A stretch of DNA of 39,535 nt from contig JAQICF010000169.1 in NCBI GenBank assembly GCA_027858795.1, forward strand, positions 1 through 39,535, given 5' to 3'. Every line of letters begins with the position of its first letter. Within the stretch, counting starts at the first letter, position 1. The notes under the pieces were generated by a model that saw only the letters and a list, made by a program, of their open reading frames with translations, made no database searches and was not told where the DNA came from. The stretch comes from Candidatus Delongbacteria bacterium. Lineage in GTDB: Bacteria; Delongbacteria; UBA4055. Shown one piece after another: positions 7,921 through 16,863 of this stretch. The translations under genes and the position numbers were made by a program.

Positions 7921-9900
7921 ATGAGTAAAAAGAAAATAATAACAAACAAAGAAGAAATTCTACATAATATACCATTGAGAATAACGGATACTACTCTTAG
8001 AGATGCTCATCAATCATTATGGGCAACTAGAATGAGAACAAAAGATATGCTTGATATAATCGAATTAATAGATAATGTTGGTTATTATTCATTGGAAATG
8101 TGGGGTGGAGCGACATTTGATGTTTGTCTTCGTTTTTTAAGAGAAAACCCATGGGAAAGGCTTAGAGAGATAAAAAAACATACCAAGAAAACACCGTTAC
8201 AAATGTTGCTTAGAGGACAGAATATAGTTGGATATAAAAACTATGCTGACGATGTTGTAGATAAATTCGTTGAACTAGCTTGTACTAACGGAATTGATAT
8301 ATTCCGTATCTTCGATGCTTTAAATGATGCAAGAAATTTAGAAACTGCAATAAAATCAGTGAAAAAATATGGTGGTCATGCTCAAGGTACTTTAGCTTAT
8401 ACTATTTCGCCAGTACATACCATAGAAAAATATGTAAAAGATGCAAAAGATCAAGCTGATCTAGGTATTGATTCAATATGTGTTAAAGATATGGCAGGTA
8501 TTTTAACTCCTTTAACTGCAGAAAAATTAGTTACAGCTTTAGTAAAAGAAATTGGAATCCCTGTTCAACTTCATTGCCACGGAACCAGTGGAATGGCTAT
8601 TCCTTCTTATGTTGAAGGAGTAAGAGCAGGTGCAGGTGCGATTGATTGTGCAATATCTTCGATGGCAGGAGTGAATTCACAACCACCTGTAGAAACTTTA
8701 GCTGCTATATTCAATGAGACCAGCTATTCGGCTAATTTGAATTTCGATGCTTTAGAAAAAGTAGCAAAGTATTTTACAGATCTGAAGCCAAAAAGAACTA
8801 TGAGAAATGCTCAGGCAGTTGAACATGTAGATCCAGGAATTCTAATTCATCAAATACCGGGCGGTATGATCTCAAATTTTAAATCTCAGTTAGAAATGCA
8901 AAATTCATTGGATAAATTACCAATAGTTCTAGATGAAGTTATAAAAGTAAGAGCAGATCTTGGATATTGCCCGCTTGTAACACCAACAAGTCAGATCGTT
9001 GGAACCCAAGCTGTAATGAATGTTTTATCGGGTGAAAGATATAAAATAGTCCCAAATGAAGTTCAAGAGTATGTAAGAGGAAAGTATGGAAGATCACCCG
9101 TACCAATTAAAAAGAAGTTCATAAAACTGATACTAGGAAATGAGAAACCTATTGATCACAGACCTGCAGATGATATTGAACCAATGTTGCCGACTGCAGC
9201 AGAAGGGATAGATCCTAAATTGATCAAAAATGAAGAAGATATCATCTCATATTGCATTTTCCCTGAACCTGCGATGGCATATTTTAAATGGCGTGCTCAG
9301 CCTGAAGATAAAAGAGACCCTATTCCAGCTGACATTGAATTAGAAGAAGCTGAAAATGCTGCTGTTCCCAAACCTTCTGAAATTAAAGTCACAAAAAAGG
9401 TTGAACCGACAAAGCCCAAAGCAAAACCAGAGCAACTAATTCATAAAGATGATTATAAAGGATTAAGTTCAATTATAAGTGCCGCTGCAGGTATGAATAT
9501 TGATGGTCTTTCAATCTCAAAAGGTGATTTTTCAGTATCAATTGGATCAGATGGTAATGTTATTCCTCAAGCTTTGAAAAAAATAGAACAAAGTCAGGCA
9601 GTAGAAGAAAAGGTTGTTGCTGAAGAAGAAATTATTGAAGAGAAAATTGTTGAAACTTCTGAGCATAAAAATACTATCAATTCACCATTAGTAGGAACAT
9701 TTTATATTACTGAGGGGCCTGATCAGCCTGCATTAGTAAAAGTCGGAGATAAAATCTTAGCTGGACATAAGATATGTATCGTTGAAGCAATGAAATTATT
9801 TAATGGTATAGAAGCACCTTTTGATTGTGAGATCACAGCTATTCTTTGTGAGAATGGAGAAAGTGTTGTAAAAGATCAGCCACTGATAGCTTATAAATAG
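7921..9900 (+). CDS. Pyruvate/oxaloacetate carboxyltransferase fused to an AccB-like biotin carrier
   Basis: A 659-residue two-part protein. Residues 1 to about 460 are the carboxyltransferase of pyruvate carboxylase subunit B / oxaloacetate decarboxylase alpha: metal-site motif TLRDAHQS (Asp28 is the likely ligand), FRIFDALND, CVKDMAG, and His218/His220 in LHCHGTSGMA. A Lys/Pro/Glu-rich linker follows. Residues ~510-545 resemble the N-terminal region of BCCP, and ~583-658 are a biotinyl domain with Lys625 in EAMKLFNG. That domain has the AccB signature SPLVGTFY followed by an eight-residue 'thumb' insertion, instead of the plain APMPG form usual in PycB/OadA. It lies 50 nt after accA with AGGATGG upstream. 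No biotin carboxylase gene is in the window. It could serve pyruvate carboxylation, acetyl-CoA carboxylase, or both; the shared-carrier idea is inference. Confidence 0.9.
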   Translation: MSKKKIITNKEEILHNIPLRITDTTLRDAHQSLWATRMRTKDMLDIIELIDNVGYYSLEMWGGATFDVCLRFLRENPWERLREIKKHTKKTPLQMLLRGQNIVGYKNYADDVVDKFVELACTNGIDIFRIFDALNDARNLETAIKSVKKYGGHAQGTLAYTISPVHTIEKYVKDAKDQADLGIDSICVKDMAGILTPLTAEKLVTALVKEIGIPVQLHCHGTSGMAIPSYVEGVRAGAGAIDCAISSMAGVNSQPPVETLAAIFNETSYSANLNFDALEKVAKYFTDLKPKRTMRNAQAVEHVDPGILIHQIPGGMISNFKSQLEMQNSLDKLPIVLDEVIKVRADLGYCPLVTPTSQIVGTQAVMNVLSGERYKIVPNEVQEYVRGKYGRSPVPIKKKFIKLILGNEKPIDHRPADDIEPMLPTAAEGIDPKLIKNEEDIISYCIFPEPAMAYFKWRAQPEDKRDPIPADIELEEAENAAVPKPSEIKVTKKVEPTKPKAKPEQLIHKDDYKGLSSIISAAAGMNIDGLSISKGDFSVSIGSDGNVIPQALKKIEQSQAVEEKVVAEEEIIEEKIVETSEHKNTINSPLVGTFYITEGPDQPALVKVGDKILAGHKICIVEAMKLFNGIEAPFDCEITAILCENGESVVKDQPLIAYK

Positions 9901-9904
9901 GGTT

Positions 9905-10969
9905 TTAAAAAGCTCGATTCCCTGTTGCTATGATCTGAATTTCCTTTTCAGGAGAAGTAGCAATATCAAACCTTATTGCAGTACCTAAAAGATCATACAA
10001 TAAACCAACACCGTAACCCTGCTTGATTTTATTGAACTTAAGATCAGAAAACGGATCAAAAACGTCACCGAAAGAATAATAGATTGACCCTGCAATTTTT
10101 TGATATATCCTGAAGTCATATTCACTCTGGAACAACATCATATTGTGATCAGTGAATCTTTTATCTGGATATCCTCTTAAATTATAAGTCCCTCCAAGTG
10201 TAGATAATTTTGTAAATGGAACATTGTCATAGCTGAATCTTGTGAGGAACTGAAGATTTATAGAACTTTGTTTATGTGATACAAAGTATTTTACATCCGT
10301 ACTCAGAACAGAAAAATTATTATCACTTCCAAGGAAATTTGATGAACCTAAATACTGTAAATCTATTGCTATTCCATTGCGGTAAAACTTTTTAGTAATA
10401 TTCTCATAGTTTAAACCTAGTCCGATACTATGGTTAAACACAATGCCTTTCTCGCTAAATCCATCATTATGCAGCATCCCATTATCTACAAATTTAGTTA
10501 TTTCGATCATGTCCAGATCGTAAAGAAGAGAGTATGAAAAATCTTTATAATATTTTCTATTATAATCAAAGAAAAAATCTGTACTCAAATATGAAAAAGA
10601 TTCTTTGTCAGAGTCCGAGCTGTTGGTCAGTCCATAATAACTTGAGATGAATTTCATAACGTTAGATTTAATAGCTAGCTTGGAATTTTGCAGAAAAAAT
10701 AAAGATTTATACCTGAATATTATCTGTTCATTCAAAGTGTATGATATTTCAGTTCTTAATTTAGACCTATCCTTGTTTAAATTCTCCTTAAATAAAAATA
10801 AAGAATATACTCCAAATCCAAAGCTCGTAGCAGGATTATAATATCCAAAAGGAAGTATTATATATTCTGTTTTATTACCTTCGCTCTTTGAATCGTTTGG
10901 TTGTTTAGCAAAGCAAGTCAAATTCGCAAAAATTATAAACAATACTATAAATATCATATTTTTAAGCAT
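9905..10969 (-). CDS. Outer-membrane beta-barrel of the Omp85 / surface antigen D15 type
   Basis: A 354-residue exported protein. A signal peptide (about 1-21, ending near CFA) is followed by a short linker and then alternating aromatic/polar strands through to a terminal Phe (NRAF), the usual barrel-assembly signal. Near residues 255-290 it carries LGGTYNLRGYPDKRF, matching the loop-6 (L/V)RGY signature of BamA/TamA-like barrels, and later FGDVFDPFS. There is room for a 16-strand barrel but no POTRA domains, so it is not BamA itself. Such POTRA-less barrels are of unknown function, often near lipid or secretion genes. It converges on the carboxyltransferase gene with 4 nt between stop codons and has its own promoter-like sequence. 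Confidence 0.85.
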   Translation of the reverse strand: MLKNMIFIVLFIIFANLTCFAKQPNDSKSEGNKTEYIILPFGYYNPATSFGFGVYSLFLFKENLNKDRSKLRTEISYTLNEQIIFRYKSLFFLQNSKLAIKSNVMKFISSYYGLTNSSDSDKESFSYLSTDFFFDYNRKYYKDFSYSLLYDLDMIEITKFVDNGMLHNDGFSEKGIVFNHSIGLGLNYENITKKFYRNGIAIDLQYLGSSNFLGSDNNFSVLSTDVKYFVSHKQSSINLQFLTRFSYDNVPFTKLSTLGGTYNLRGYPDKRFTDHNMMLFQSEYDFRIYQKIAGSIYYSFGDVFDPFSDLKFNKIKQGYGVGLLYDLLGTAIRFDIATSPEKEIQIIATGNRAF

Positions 10970-11004
10970 ATTTAATCCGTAAATTTAATGCATATTAGAA
11001 TTTA

Positions 11005-11033
11005 AATTTAAGCTTTAGTTGAAATAAAATCAA
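11005..11033 (-). promoter_or_regulatory. Probable promoter of the outer-membrane barrel gene
   Basis: On the minus strand TTGATT (11033-11028), 17-nt spacer, TAAATT (11010-11005), giving a transcription start about 30 nt before the ATG at 10969. It is arranged divergently and back to back with the kinase promoter at 11052-11080. Confidence 0.45.
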
Positions 11034-11051
11034 TTTATTATAATTCTTGAT

Positions 11052-11080
11052 TTGATTTTAGTAGTATTGAATTATATATT
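11052..11080 (+). promoter_or_regulatory. Probable promoter of the hybrid histidine kinase gene
   Basis: TTGATT (11052-11057), 17-nt spacer, TATATT (11075-11080). The predicted transcript would begin near 11087, almost exactly at the ATG of 11088. This favours the downstream ATG at 11142, which would have a leader of about 55 nt and a Shine-Dalgarno sequence. Confidence 0.48.
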
Positions 11081-11141
11081 GTGAACAATGATAGATTTAC
11101 TTTCTAAGGCAGGGAAAGTAAGAAAGGAGATAGAGAATCAA

Positions 11142-13673
11142 ATGAACAGAAAGCAAAATGTATTAACGGTATCTATATCAGTTTTGTTTGTAATAATATT
11201 TTCGTATGTTTTCTACTCTCATTATATTGAGATGCGAACTAAGACTATAAATCAAGAACTCTCTGAATATAAAATGGTTGCATATCAAACGGCAATTGGT
11301 ATAGAAACTCAGTTGGATATGATCGCTAAAGATCTTCATATGAAATCTGAAAGAAAATCAATAAAGTATTTTGATGAGATAGGGGATCTGGATTGGTTGA
11401 GCCAAATGTATATCGATGTTAACGGGGGATTTGTTAGAGCTATTACCCGAACAGATTCAAATGCCAATATAATTTACACATACCCATATAATGACGATGC
11501 TCTGGGTGTTAATATTGCTCACCAGAAACACATAAAAAAAATATTAAAAACTCACGAACCTGTTATAAGTGATGTTTTTACAGCAGTTCAAGGGTATGAA
11601 TCGGTAGTTATGCATTATCCTATATTTGTCGATGATAAATACAATGGTAGTATAGCGTATTTGATATCATTTGATGAACTACTAGGAAAATATGTTGATA
11701 AATATGATATAGAAGATCGTGATGTTATTAGATGGATTCTAAGCCCGAAAGGAATAATCCTGAACAGTAACAGATCGGACGAAAATAGTACTGATGTCAA
11801 TGATCTTGTTCATAATAATATTTTATATTCCAAAGGAATCAAAGAATTACTATCAGAAGAAGAAATTGATTTCTCATATAACTATGATTCTAGTGAACGG
11901 GTTGGATTCCATATTAAGGTGAAGTTACCATTTAATAACTATTGGAAAATATTTTATTCAATCGATGAGAGTTCTATTGTTTCTGAAATGCATGATTTTA
12001 TAAAGAAAGCATTATTAGTTTTATTTCTTCTAATAGCAGGATTATTCTATACTATATCGAAAATATTTTCATATAATAAGCTAATTCATGATCACGAGAA
12101 AAGAAAAGCAATAGAGAAATCTCTGAGAGAAAGTAGAAGGCTTTATAGAGCTATAGTAAAAGATATAACATCTATTATCTGTAGATTTGATGCAGACGGT
12201 AAAATTCTATTTTTCAATAGAACTGCGGTTAATTTGTTTAAAGAAGAAAAAAAACAACTAAAGAACAGTATTATTTATGATCTATTCTTTAAGGAAGATA
12301 GCAAAAAAATAAAAAAAATAGTTGATGAATTATATATAGAAGATCGAATTACTAATTTTGAACAATCAGTAAAGATAAATAATGTAGAATATTGGTTTTA
12401 TTGGACTGTTCGAGCAATTTTTAATTCAAAATCTGAAATAGATGAATACCAGATCATTGGTACTGATATTAACGAATACAAAAAATCAGAAGAAAGGGAA
12501 AGATTATTCCTGGAGAAAATGCAACACTCGGAGAAAATGGAAGCTTTAGGTAACTTAGCAGCAGGTATAGCCCATGATTTTAATAATATTCTGATGGGAA
12601 TACAAGGGAATATTTCGATATTAAAATTAAAATTGTCTGAAGATGAAAAGAGTCATGAAAAATTAGAAAAGATAGAAGATTATATTGATAATGCATCGAA
12701 TCTTGCTAGGCAGATGTTAGGTATAGCAAAAGGTGGTAAGTATGACCTCGTTTCTTTAAATATGAATGAAGTAATTCATTCAATTCTTAAATTTTTTATA
12801 AGGACGAATAAAGAAATTTCAACTACTGAAGATCTGGATAAAGATCTTAAAAACATAGAAGCTGATAAAACACAAATGAATCAAGTTATTTTAAATATTA
12901 TGGTAAACGCATCACAGGCTATTGTTTCAAAAGGTGAGATACATGTTGAAACTAAAAATGTTATATTAAATTCAGATTTTCTTGAACCCTATAATTTACC
13001 AAGTGGTGAATATGTTAAAATTTCTATAAAAGATAATGGTATTGGAATGGATAAAAAAACTCAAAAAAAGATTTTTGATCCGTTTTTTACCACAAAACAC
13101 AGAGAAAAAGGTACAGGTCTAGGTTTGTCATCCGTTTTTGGTATTGTAAAAAATCATGGTGGAATCATTGCATTTCATAGTGTGAAAGACGAGGGAACAA
13201 TATTTGATTTGTTTTTTCCAGTAACAAATAAAGATATTTCACAAAATGAATTTAATCCTAATAAATTAGAATATGGTGATCATCAAAAAGTTTTAATTAT
13301 TGATGATGAGAAAATGGTATTAGAAACGACTTCAGAAGTTCTTAAGAGTCTTCATTACTCTCCTATCCTTGCTATGAGTGGAATGGATGGTTTAGAAATA
13401 TTCACGAAAGAATATGCAGAAATAAGTTTAGTGATTCTAGATATGATCATGCCTAAAATGGATGGTGAAGAAATTTTTCGAGAATTAAAAAAAATAGATC
13501 CAAATGTAAAGGTGTTGATTTCTAGTGGATACAGTATAACTGGTAAAACAAATAAAATTTTAGATAATGGTGGAAAAGGGTTTATTCAAAAACCGTTTAA
13601 TATTACAGATCTATCAGTAAAGATCAAAAGTATTTTAGAAGTTAATAAAAAATGCGGGGAATCCCCGCATTAA
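11142..13673 (+). CDS. CACHE-PAS hybrid histidine kinase with receiver domain
   Basis: A membrane-bound hybrid kinase of 843 residues. Order: TM1 (about 8-27); a periplasmic double-CACHE-like sensor (about 30-285) with YPYNDDALG and YPIFVDDKYNG segments; TM2 (about 290-310); PAS (about 335-460); HisKA with AHDFNNIL, putative phospho-His478; HATPase with NASQAI, DNGIGM and GTGLGLSS; a C-terminal receiver with DDEKM, Asp767 in LVILDMIMP and the FIQKPF lysine. The AHDFNN H-box type usually phosphorylates its own or NtrC-like receivers. ATG 11142 is preferred over in-frame ATG 11088: AAGGAG precedes it by 12 nt, it starts cleanly at TM1, and the promoter leaves no leader for 11088. The last six codons lie in the hairpin that terminates ahcY on the other strand. 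Confidence 0.92.
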   Translation: MNRKQNVLTVSISVLFVIIFSYVFYSHYIEMRTKTINQELSEYKMVAYQTAIGIETQLDMIAKDLHMKSERKSIKYFDEIGDLDWLSQMYIDVNGGFVRAITRTDSNANIIYTYPYNDDALGVNIAHQKHIKKILKTHEPVISDVFTAVQGYESVVMHYPIFVDDKYNGSIAYLISFDELLGKYVDKYDIEDRDVIRWILSPKGIILNSNRSDENSTDVNDLVHNNILYSKGIKELLSEEEIDFSYNYDSSERVGFHIKVKLPFNNYWKIFYSIDESSIVSEMHDFIKKALLVLFLLIAGLFYTISKIFSYNKLIHDHEKRKAIEKSLRESRRLYRAIVKDITSIICRFDADGKILFFNRTAVNLFKEEKKQLKNSIIYDLFFKEDSKKIKKIVDELYIEDRITNFEQSVKINNVEYWFYWTVRAIFNSKSEIDEYQIIGTDINEYKKSEERERLFLEKMQHSEKMEALGNLAAGIAHDFNNILMGIQGNISILKLKLSEDEKSHEKLEKIEDYIDNASNLARQMLGIAKGGKYDLVSLNMNEVIHSILKFFIRTNKEISTTEDLDKDLKNIEADKTQMNQVILNIMVNASQAIVSKGEIHVETKNVILNSDFLEPYNLPSGEYVKISIKDNGIGMDKKTQKKIFDPFFTTKHREKGTGLGLSSVFGIVKNHGGIIAFHSVKDEGTIFDLFFPVTNKDISQNEFNPNKLEYGDHQKVLIIDDEKMVLETTSEVLKSLHYSPILAMSGMDGLEIFTKEYAEISLVILDMIMPKMDGEEIFRELKKIDPNVKVLISSGYSITGKTNKILDNGGKGFIQKPFNITDLSVKIKSILEVNKKCGESPH
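13645..13671 (-). terminator. Terminator of ahcY embedded in the kinase coding end
   Basis: AATGCGGGG (13651-13659) pairs with CCCCGCATT (13663-13671), loop of three. Read on the minus strand, the stem is followed by a T-run interrupted by one A, 19 nt after the ahcY stop. On the plus strand the stem is followed by A, not T, so it is mainly a minus-strand terminator. It encodes the kinase's last residues and stop. Confidence 0.8.
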
Positions 13674-13689
13674 AAAAATAAAATTTAAA

Positions 13690-15114
13690 TTAATACCTAT
13701 AGTGATCCGGTTTATATGGACCTTCAAGATCCACACCGATGTAATCAGCCTGTTCTTTTGACATCTTAGTTAATTTAACTCCGATCTTATCCAGATGTAA
13801 TCTGGCAACTTCTTCATCAGCCTTTTTCGATAATCTGTACACTCCAACTTCATAGTCATTTTCCCAAAGATCAATTTGTGCTAAAACCTGATTTGTAAAA
13901 GAATTACTCATAACAAATGATGGATGACCTGTTGCACAGCCAAGATTAACCAACCTTCCTTCGGCTAATAAGAATATCTCATTTCCATTTTTAAATCTAT
14001 ATTTGTCCACTTGAGGTTTGATATTTATTTTCTCTGCAAGTTCAGGTGAGTTTTCAAGTGGGTCAACTTGTATTTCATTATCAAAATGACCAATGTTGCA
14101 AACAATTGCCTGATCTTTCATTTTAAGCATGTGATCAATTGTAATTACATCTTTATTACCTGTTGTAGTAACGTAAATATCTCCCTCTCCTAAAGTATCT
14201 TCCACAGTTGCAACTTCATAACCTTCCATTGCTGCTTGTAAAGCACAGATTGGGTCGATCTCTGTAATAATGACCCTTGAGCCGTAATTTTTAAGAGATC
14301 GCGCAGAACCCTTGCCAACGTCGCCGTAACCGCATACAACAGCCACCTTGCCAGCTAACATTACATCTGTAGCTCTTTTAATTCCATCGGGTAAAGATTC
14401 TCTACAACCGTAAAGATTGTCAAACTTAGATTTAGTAACTGAATCATTTACATTTATAGTAGGGATCAATAACTCTTTATTTTCGTGCATCTTGTACAGT
14501 CTGTGAACACCTGTGGTAGTTTCTTCAGAAACACCTTTAAGATCTTTAACTGCAGTATGCCATTTTTTTGAATCTTCTTTCATCATTGTTTTTATAGATG
14601 CGATAAGTGCTATCTCATCAGGTGCTGATTTTTGGTCTGAGTCAAGAGTCGAAATATCTTTTTCAGCATAATATCCTTTATGAATCATTAAAGTTGCATC
14701 ACCACCGTCATCAACTATTAACTGAGGACCTAGTCCTCCCGGAAATGATAAAGACTGAGCTGTACACCACCAGAATTCGTCTAGTGTTTCACCTTTCCAT
14801 GCAAATACAGGAATATTTCTTTCGGCCATTGCAGCTGCTGCATGGTCTTGTGTAGAAAATATATTGCAACTTGCCCATCTGACTTCAGCTCCAAGATCAA
14901 CCAGAGTTTCGATCAAAACGGCTGTTTGTATTGTCATATGCAATGATCCTGTTATTCTAACATCCTGTAAAGGTTTTGTCGCTGCAAATTTTTTTCTGAT
15001 CGACATTAGTCCCGGCATTTCTTTTTCAGCGATGTTAATTTCTTTTCTACCAAATTCTGCTAAAGAAATATCTTTAACCTTATATGGTAAGCTCTCATCA
15101 ATGTAGTTTGTCAT
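13690..15114 (-). CDS. ahcY: Adenosylhomocysteinase
   Basis: S-adenosylhomocysteine hydrolase splits SAH, the product of methyl transfer, into adenosine and homocysteine using bound NAD. The 474 residues match the bacterial long form. Substrate-site stretches [16 protein letters not shown] and [17 protein letters not shown] are visible, as is the NAD Rossmann loop [13 protein letters not shown], and the C-terminal KPDHYRY with the Lys and Tyr that close over NAD of the other subunit. The minus-strand ATG at 15114 is preceded by TTGGAGATAAAAAAGA. It lies 63 nt downstream of the DUF58 gene on the same strand, with a palindrome between, and ends at a strong terminator. Confidence 0.98.
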   Translation of the reverse strand: MTNYIDESLPYKVKDISLAEFGRKEINIAEKEMPGLMSIRKKFAATKPLQDVRITGSLHMTIQTAVLIETLVDLGAEVRWASCNIFSTQDHAAAAMAERNIPVFAWKGETLDEFWWCTAQSLSFPGGLGPQLIVDDGGDATLMIHKGYYAEKDISTLDSDQKSAPDEIALIASIKTMMKEDSKKWHTAVKDLKGVSEETTTGVHRLYKMHENKELLIPTINVNDSVTKSKFDNLYGCRESLPDGIKRATDVMLAGKVAVVCGYGDVGKGSARSLKNYGSRVIITEIDPICALQAAMEGYEVATVEDTLGEGDIYVTTTGNKDVITIDHMLKMKDQAIVCNIGHFDNEIQVDPLENSPELAEKINIKPQVDKYRFKNGNEIFLLAEGRLVNLGCATGHPSFVMSNSFTNQVLAQIDLWENDYEVGVYRLSKKADEEVARLHLDKIGVKLTKMSKEQADYIGVDLEGPYKPDHYRY

Positions 15115-15153
15115 TCTTTTTTATCTCCAAGTAATTATTATTTCCCTGCATTG

Positions 15154-15173
15154 CAAGGGGTTTAAACCCCTTG
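15154..15173. repeat. Perfect 20-nt palindrome, copy A of a CAAGG/CCTTG family
   Basis: CAAGGGGTTTAAACCCCTTG reads identically on both strands. No T-run follows on either side, so it is not an obvious terminator. Related palindromes sharing the CAAGG...CCTTG core occur at 16200-16220 and 18353-18375, and copies A and B also share the flanking GCAAGGGG and CTTGTTC. Confidence 0.6.
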
Positions 15174-15177
15174 TTCC

Positions 15178-16083
15178 TTACATTCTTTTTGACCGTATCA
15201 ACACTATTTCCCTTAAAGGAATATCAAATGGGGTCAATGTGGTCACAAATTTAAAGTATATTTTATTTTCAGTAAAGATTTTTTTAAGTTTATTTATTTG
15301 TTTGTCATAAACTTCTTTATAACTCTTCTTAAGTTGCGAAGGTTTAACAACTAATCGTTCTCCCGTTTCTGAGTCAAGAAATGTTGAATTTTCTTTAAAA
15401 TTTAAATTATATTCATAATCATCAGCTATCATAAAGATAATAATATCCTGCTTCCTTTTTCTTAATAGAAGGATATTTGAAATGATTTCATCAGGGTTTT
15501 CCAAAAAATCAGATATTATAACTGTTAGTCCCGATTTTGTAAGTTTTAGACTGATATCTTCATAAGAATGAATGGTCCTCTCAGAGTCATAGGTTTCTTG
15601 ATCATCAATGTTTATCAGTAAAGTCTTTAATTGCTGCCGAGAAGATTTTGGAGGAATATAAATCTTTAATTTATCAGCAATGGTTCCATATCCTACAGAA
15701 TCTTTTTGATTTATGAATATTCCTGCTATTGCTGCTGCAAGCTGCTTCCCATAGTCAAGTTTGGAATAAGTGGAATTCTCAGCTTTGAATGCCATTGAAT
15801 TAGTTTTATCCAAGAAAATATTAGCATAGAGATTTGTTTCGTCCTCATACTGCTTTATGTAATGTTTCTCAGTTTTACCGAATATTTTCCAATCTATGAA
15901 TCTGGTTGGATCACCTGGGTTATACTGTTTATGTTGTGAAAATTCTGCACTAAAACCTTTCATTGGGCTCGAATGAATACCCAGCATAAATCCCTCAAGA
16001 ACCATATCTGTTGTCAGCTTCAAATTCGAATAATTCGCTATGAATGATGGGTCTAGATATTTTTTATAACTTTCTTTTTCCAT
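15178..16083 (-). CDS. DUF58 domain protein (MoxR-associated, von Willebrand A-like)
   Basis: A 301-residue DUF58 protein. Family hallmarks are the N-terminal KYLDPSFIANYSNLKL, GIHSSPMKGFSAEFSQHKQY, PGDPTRFIDWKIFGKT and YIKQYEDETN segments, followed by a vWA-like domain. The MIDAS loop reads LDKTNSM instead of the usual DxSxS. DUF58 proteins usually act with a MoxR AAA+ ATPase; the only MoxR gene here is 15 kb away at 31190. I chose ATG 16083 because homologs begin at about MEKESYKKYL. A TTG at 16140 would add 19 residues without homologous character and would lie inside the predicted promoter. With ATG 16083 the mRNA would have almost no leader and no ribosome binding site. Confidence 0.9.
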   Translation of the reverse strand: MEKESYKKYLDPSFIANYSNLKLTTDMVLEGFMLGIHSSPMKGFSAEFSQHKQYNPGDPTRFIDWKIFGKTEKHYIKQYEDETNLYANIFLDKTNSMAFKAENSTYSKLDYGKQLAAAIAGIFINQKDSVGYGTIADKLKIYIPPKSSRQQLKTLLINIDDQETYDSERTIHSYEDISLKLTKSGLTVIISDFLENPDEIISNILLLRKRKQDIIIFMIADDYEYNLNFKENSTFLDSETGERLVVKPSQLKKSYKEVYDKQINKLKKIFTENKIYFKFVTTLTPFDIPLREIVLIRSKRM

Positions 16084-16093
16084 TAGGATTAGG

Positions 16094-16122
16094 AAAATAC
16101 GAAAAAAAAAACAGATTTTCAA
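16094..16122 (-). promoter_or_regulatory. Possible promoter for DUF58-ahcY
   Basis: On the minus strand TTGAAA (16122-16117), 17-nt spacer containing a T10 run, TATTTT (16099-16094). Transcription would begin near 16087, only a few bases before ATG 16083, implying a leaderless message. Confidence 0.42.
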
Positions 16123-16199
16123 TGTCTTTTCCTGTTGCAAAATAAGGCATAAATTTAATACATTGAATTGTTAAATGATTTATACCTAGGGATTAGGGG

Positions 16200-16220
16200 C
16201 AAGGGGCTGAAGCCGCCTTG
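16200..16220. repeat. Imperfect palindrome, copy B of the CAAGG/CCTTG family
   Basis: CAAGG (16200-16204) pairs with CCTTG (16216-16220); GGC/GCC continue the stem past one bulged G, with loop TGAA. It lies in the untranslated space before the HutD-like gene. The in-frame open stretch back to 16168 runs through it, which argues that this upstream part is not translated. Confidence 0.5.
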
Positions 16221-16269
16221 TTCAGAGAAATGTGGGAGGATTATTAAAAACAGGCAGAGTATTCAATTT

Positions 16270-16845
16270 ATGTTAAAATATAGAATAATATCACCGGATC
16301 AATTTAAAACTGTTCCATGGAAAAACGGACTTGGCACAACAAAAGAGATTGTTGTAAAATATTCTCCTGGCATTGATAACTATCTTTGGAGGATAAGTAT
16401 TGCCGGTGTTGTCGCTGATGGACCATTTTCTGATTTTAACGGTTATGACAGAACATTGCTAATGCTGGAAGGTTACGGAATCGAACTTAAACATTCTGAC
16501 GGAAGCATAAATTATCTTCGTAAAACTTCCGAAACTGCAGTATTTTCAGGAGATCTGTATACAAGTGCTAAACTTGTGAATGGACAGATAAAAGATTTTA
16601 ATGTTATGACATTGAGAGATAAGTGCTACTCGTCTGTGGAAGTATTATCTGGTAAAAACGATGTTGCAAAGAATTACGATGAATTACTTATTTATTGCCA
16701 CGATGAAGATACTGATATAGAGTTTAATAATAAAAAATTACGATTAACTAAACGATCTTTGATGCATATTTATGAGAATGAAAGTAAAAACATTAAACTA
16801 TTTTCTTTGAATGCCATCGTCGTCAAAATTACTTATATTGCCTAA
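16270..16845 (+). CDS. HutD/Ves family cupin protein
   Basis: A 191-residue double-cupin protein of the HutD/Ves family. The opening (YRIISPDQFKTVPWKNGLGTTKEI) and the WRISIAGVVADGPFSDFNGYDRTLLMLEG block are characteristic. HutD is associated with histidine utilisation in some bacteria and Ves with cold-related phenotypes in E. coli, but no enzymatic activity is firmly known, and no hut genes are nearby. ATG 16270 gives the normal family length. An open frame continues upstream to 16168, but it crosses the palindrome at 16200-16220 and adds residues foreign to the family. The ribosome binding site is weak. It lies 18 nt before the flavodoxin gene, so they are probably co-transcribed. Confidence 0.9.
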   Translation: MLKYRIISPDQFKTVPWKNGLGTTKEIVVKYSPGIDNYLWRISIAGVVADGPFSDFNGYDRTLLMLEGYGIELKHSDGSINYLRKTSETAVFSGDLYTSAKLVNGQIKDFNVMTLRDKCYSSVEVLSGKNDVAKNYDELLIYCHDEDTDIEFNNKKLRLTKRSLMHIYENESKNIKLFSLNAIVVKITYIA

Positions 16846-16863
16846 TAAAACAAAAGGAAATAC

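Noticed and set aside
15154..15173. Palindrome considered as a terminator of the DUF58 gene
   Set aside because: No T-run follows on the minus strand, and related copies occur at non-terminal positions, so it is listed as a repeat.
16168..16269. Upstream extension of the HutD-like gene
   Set aside because: It runs through a palindromic repeat and encodes sequence foreign to the family; ATG 16270 gives the normal length.
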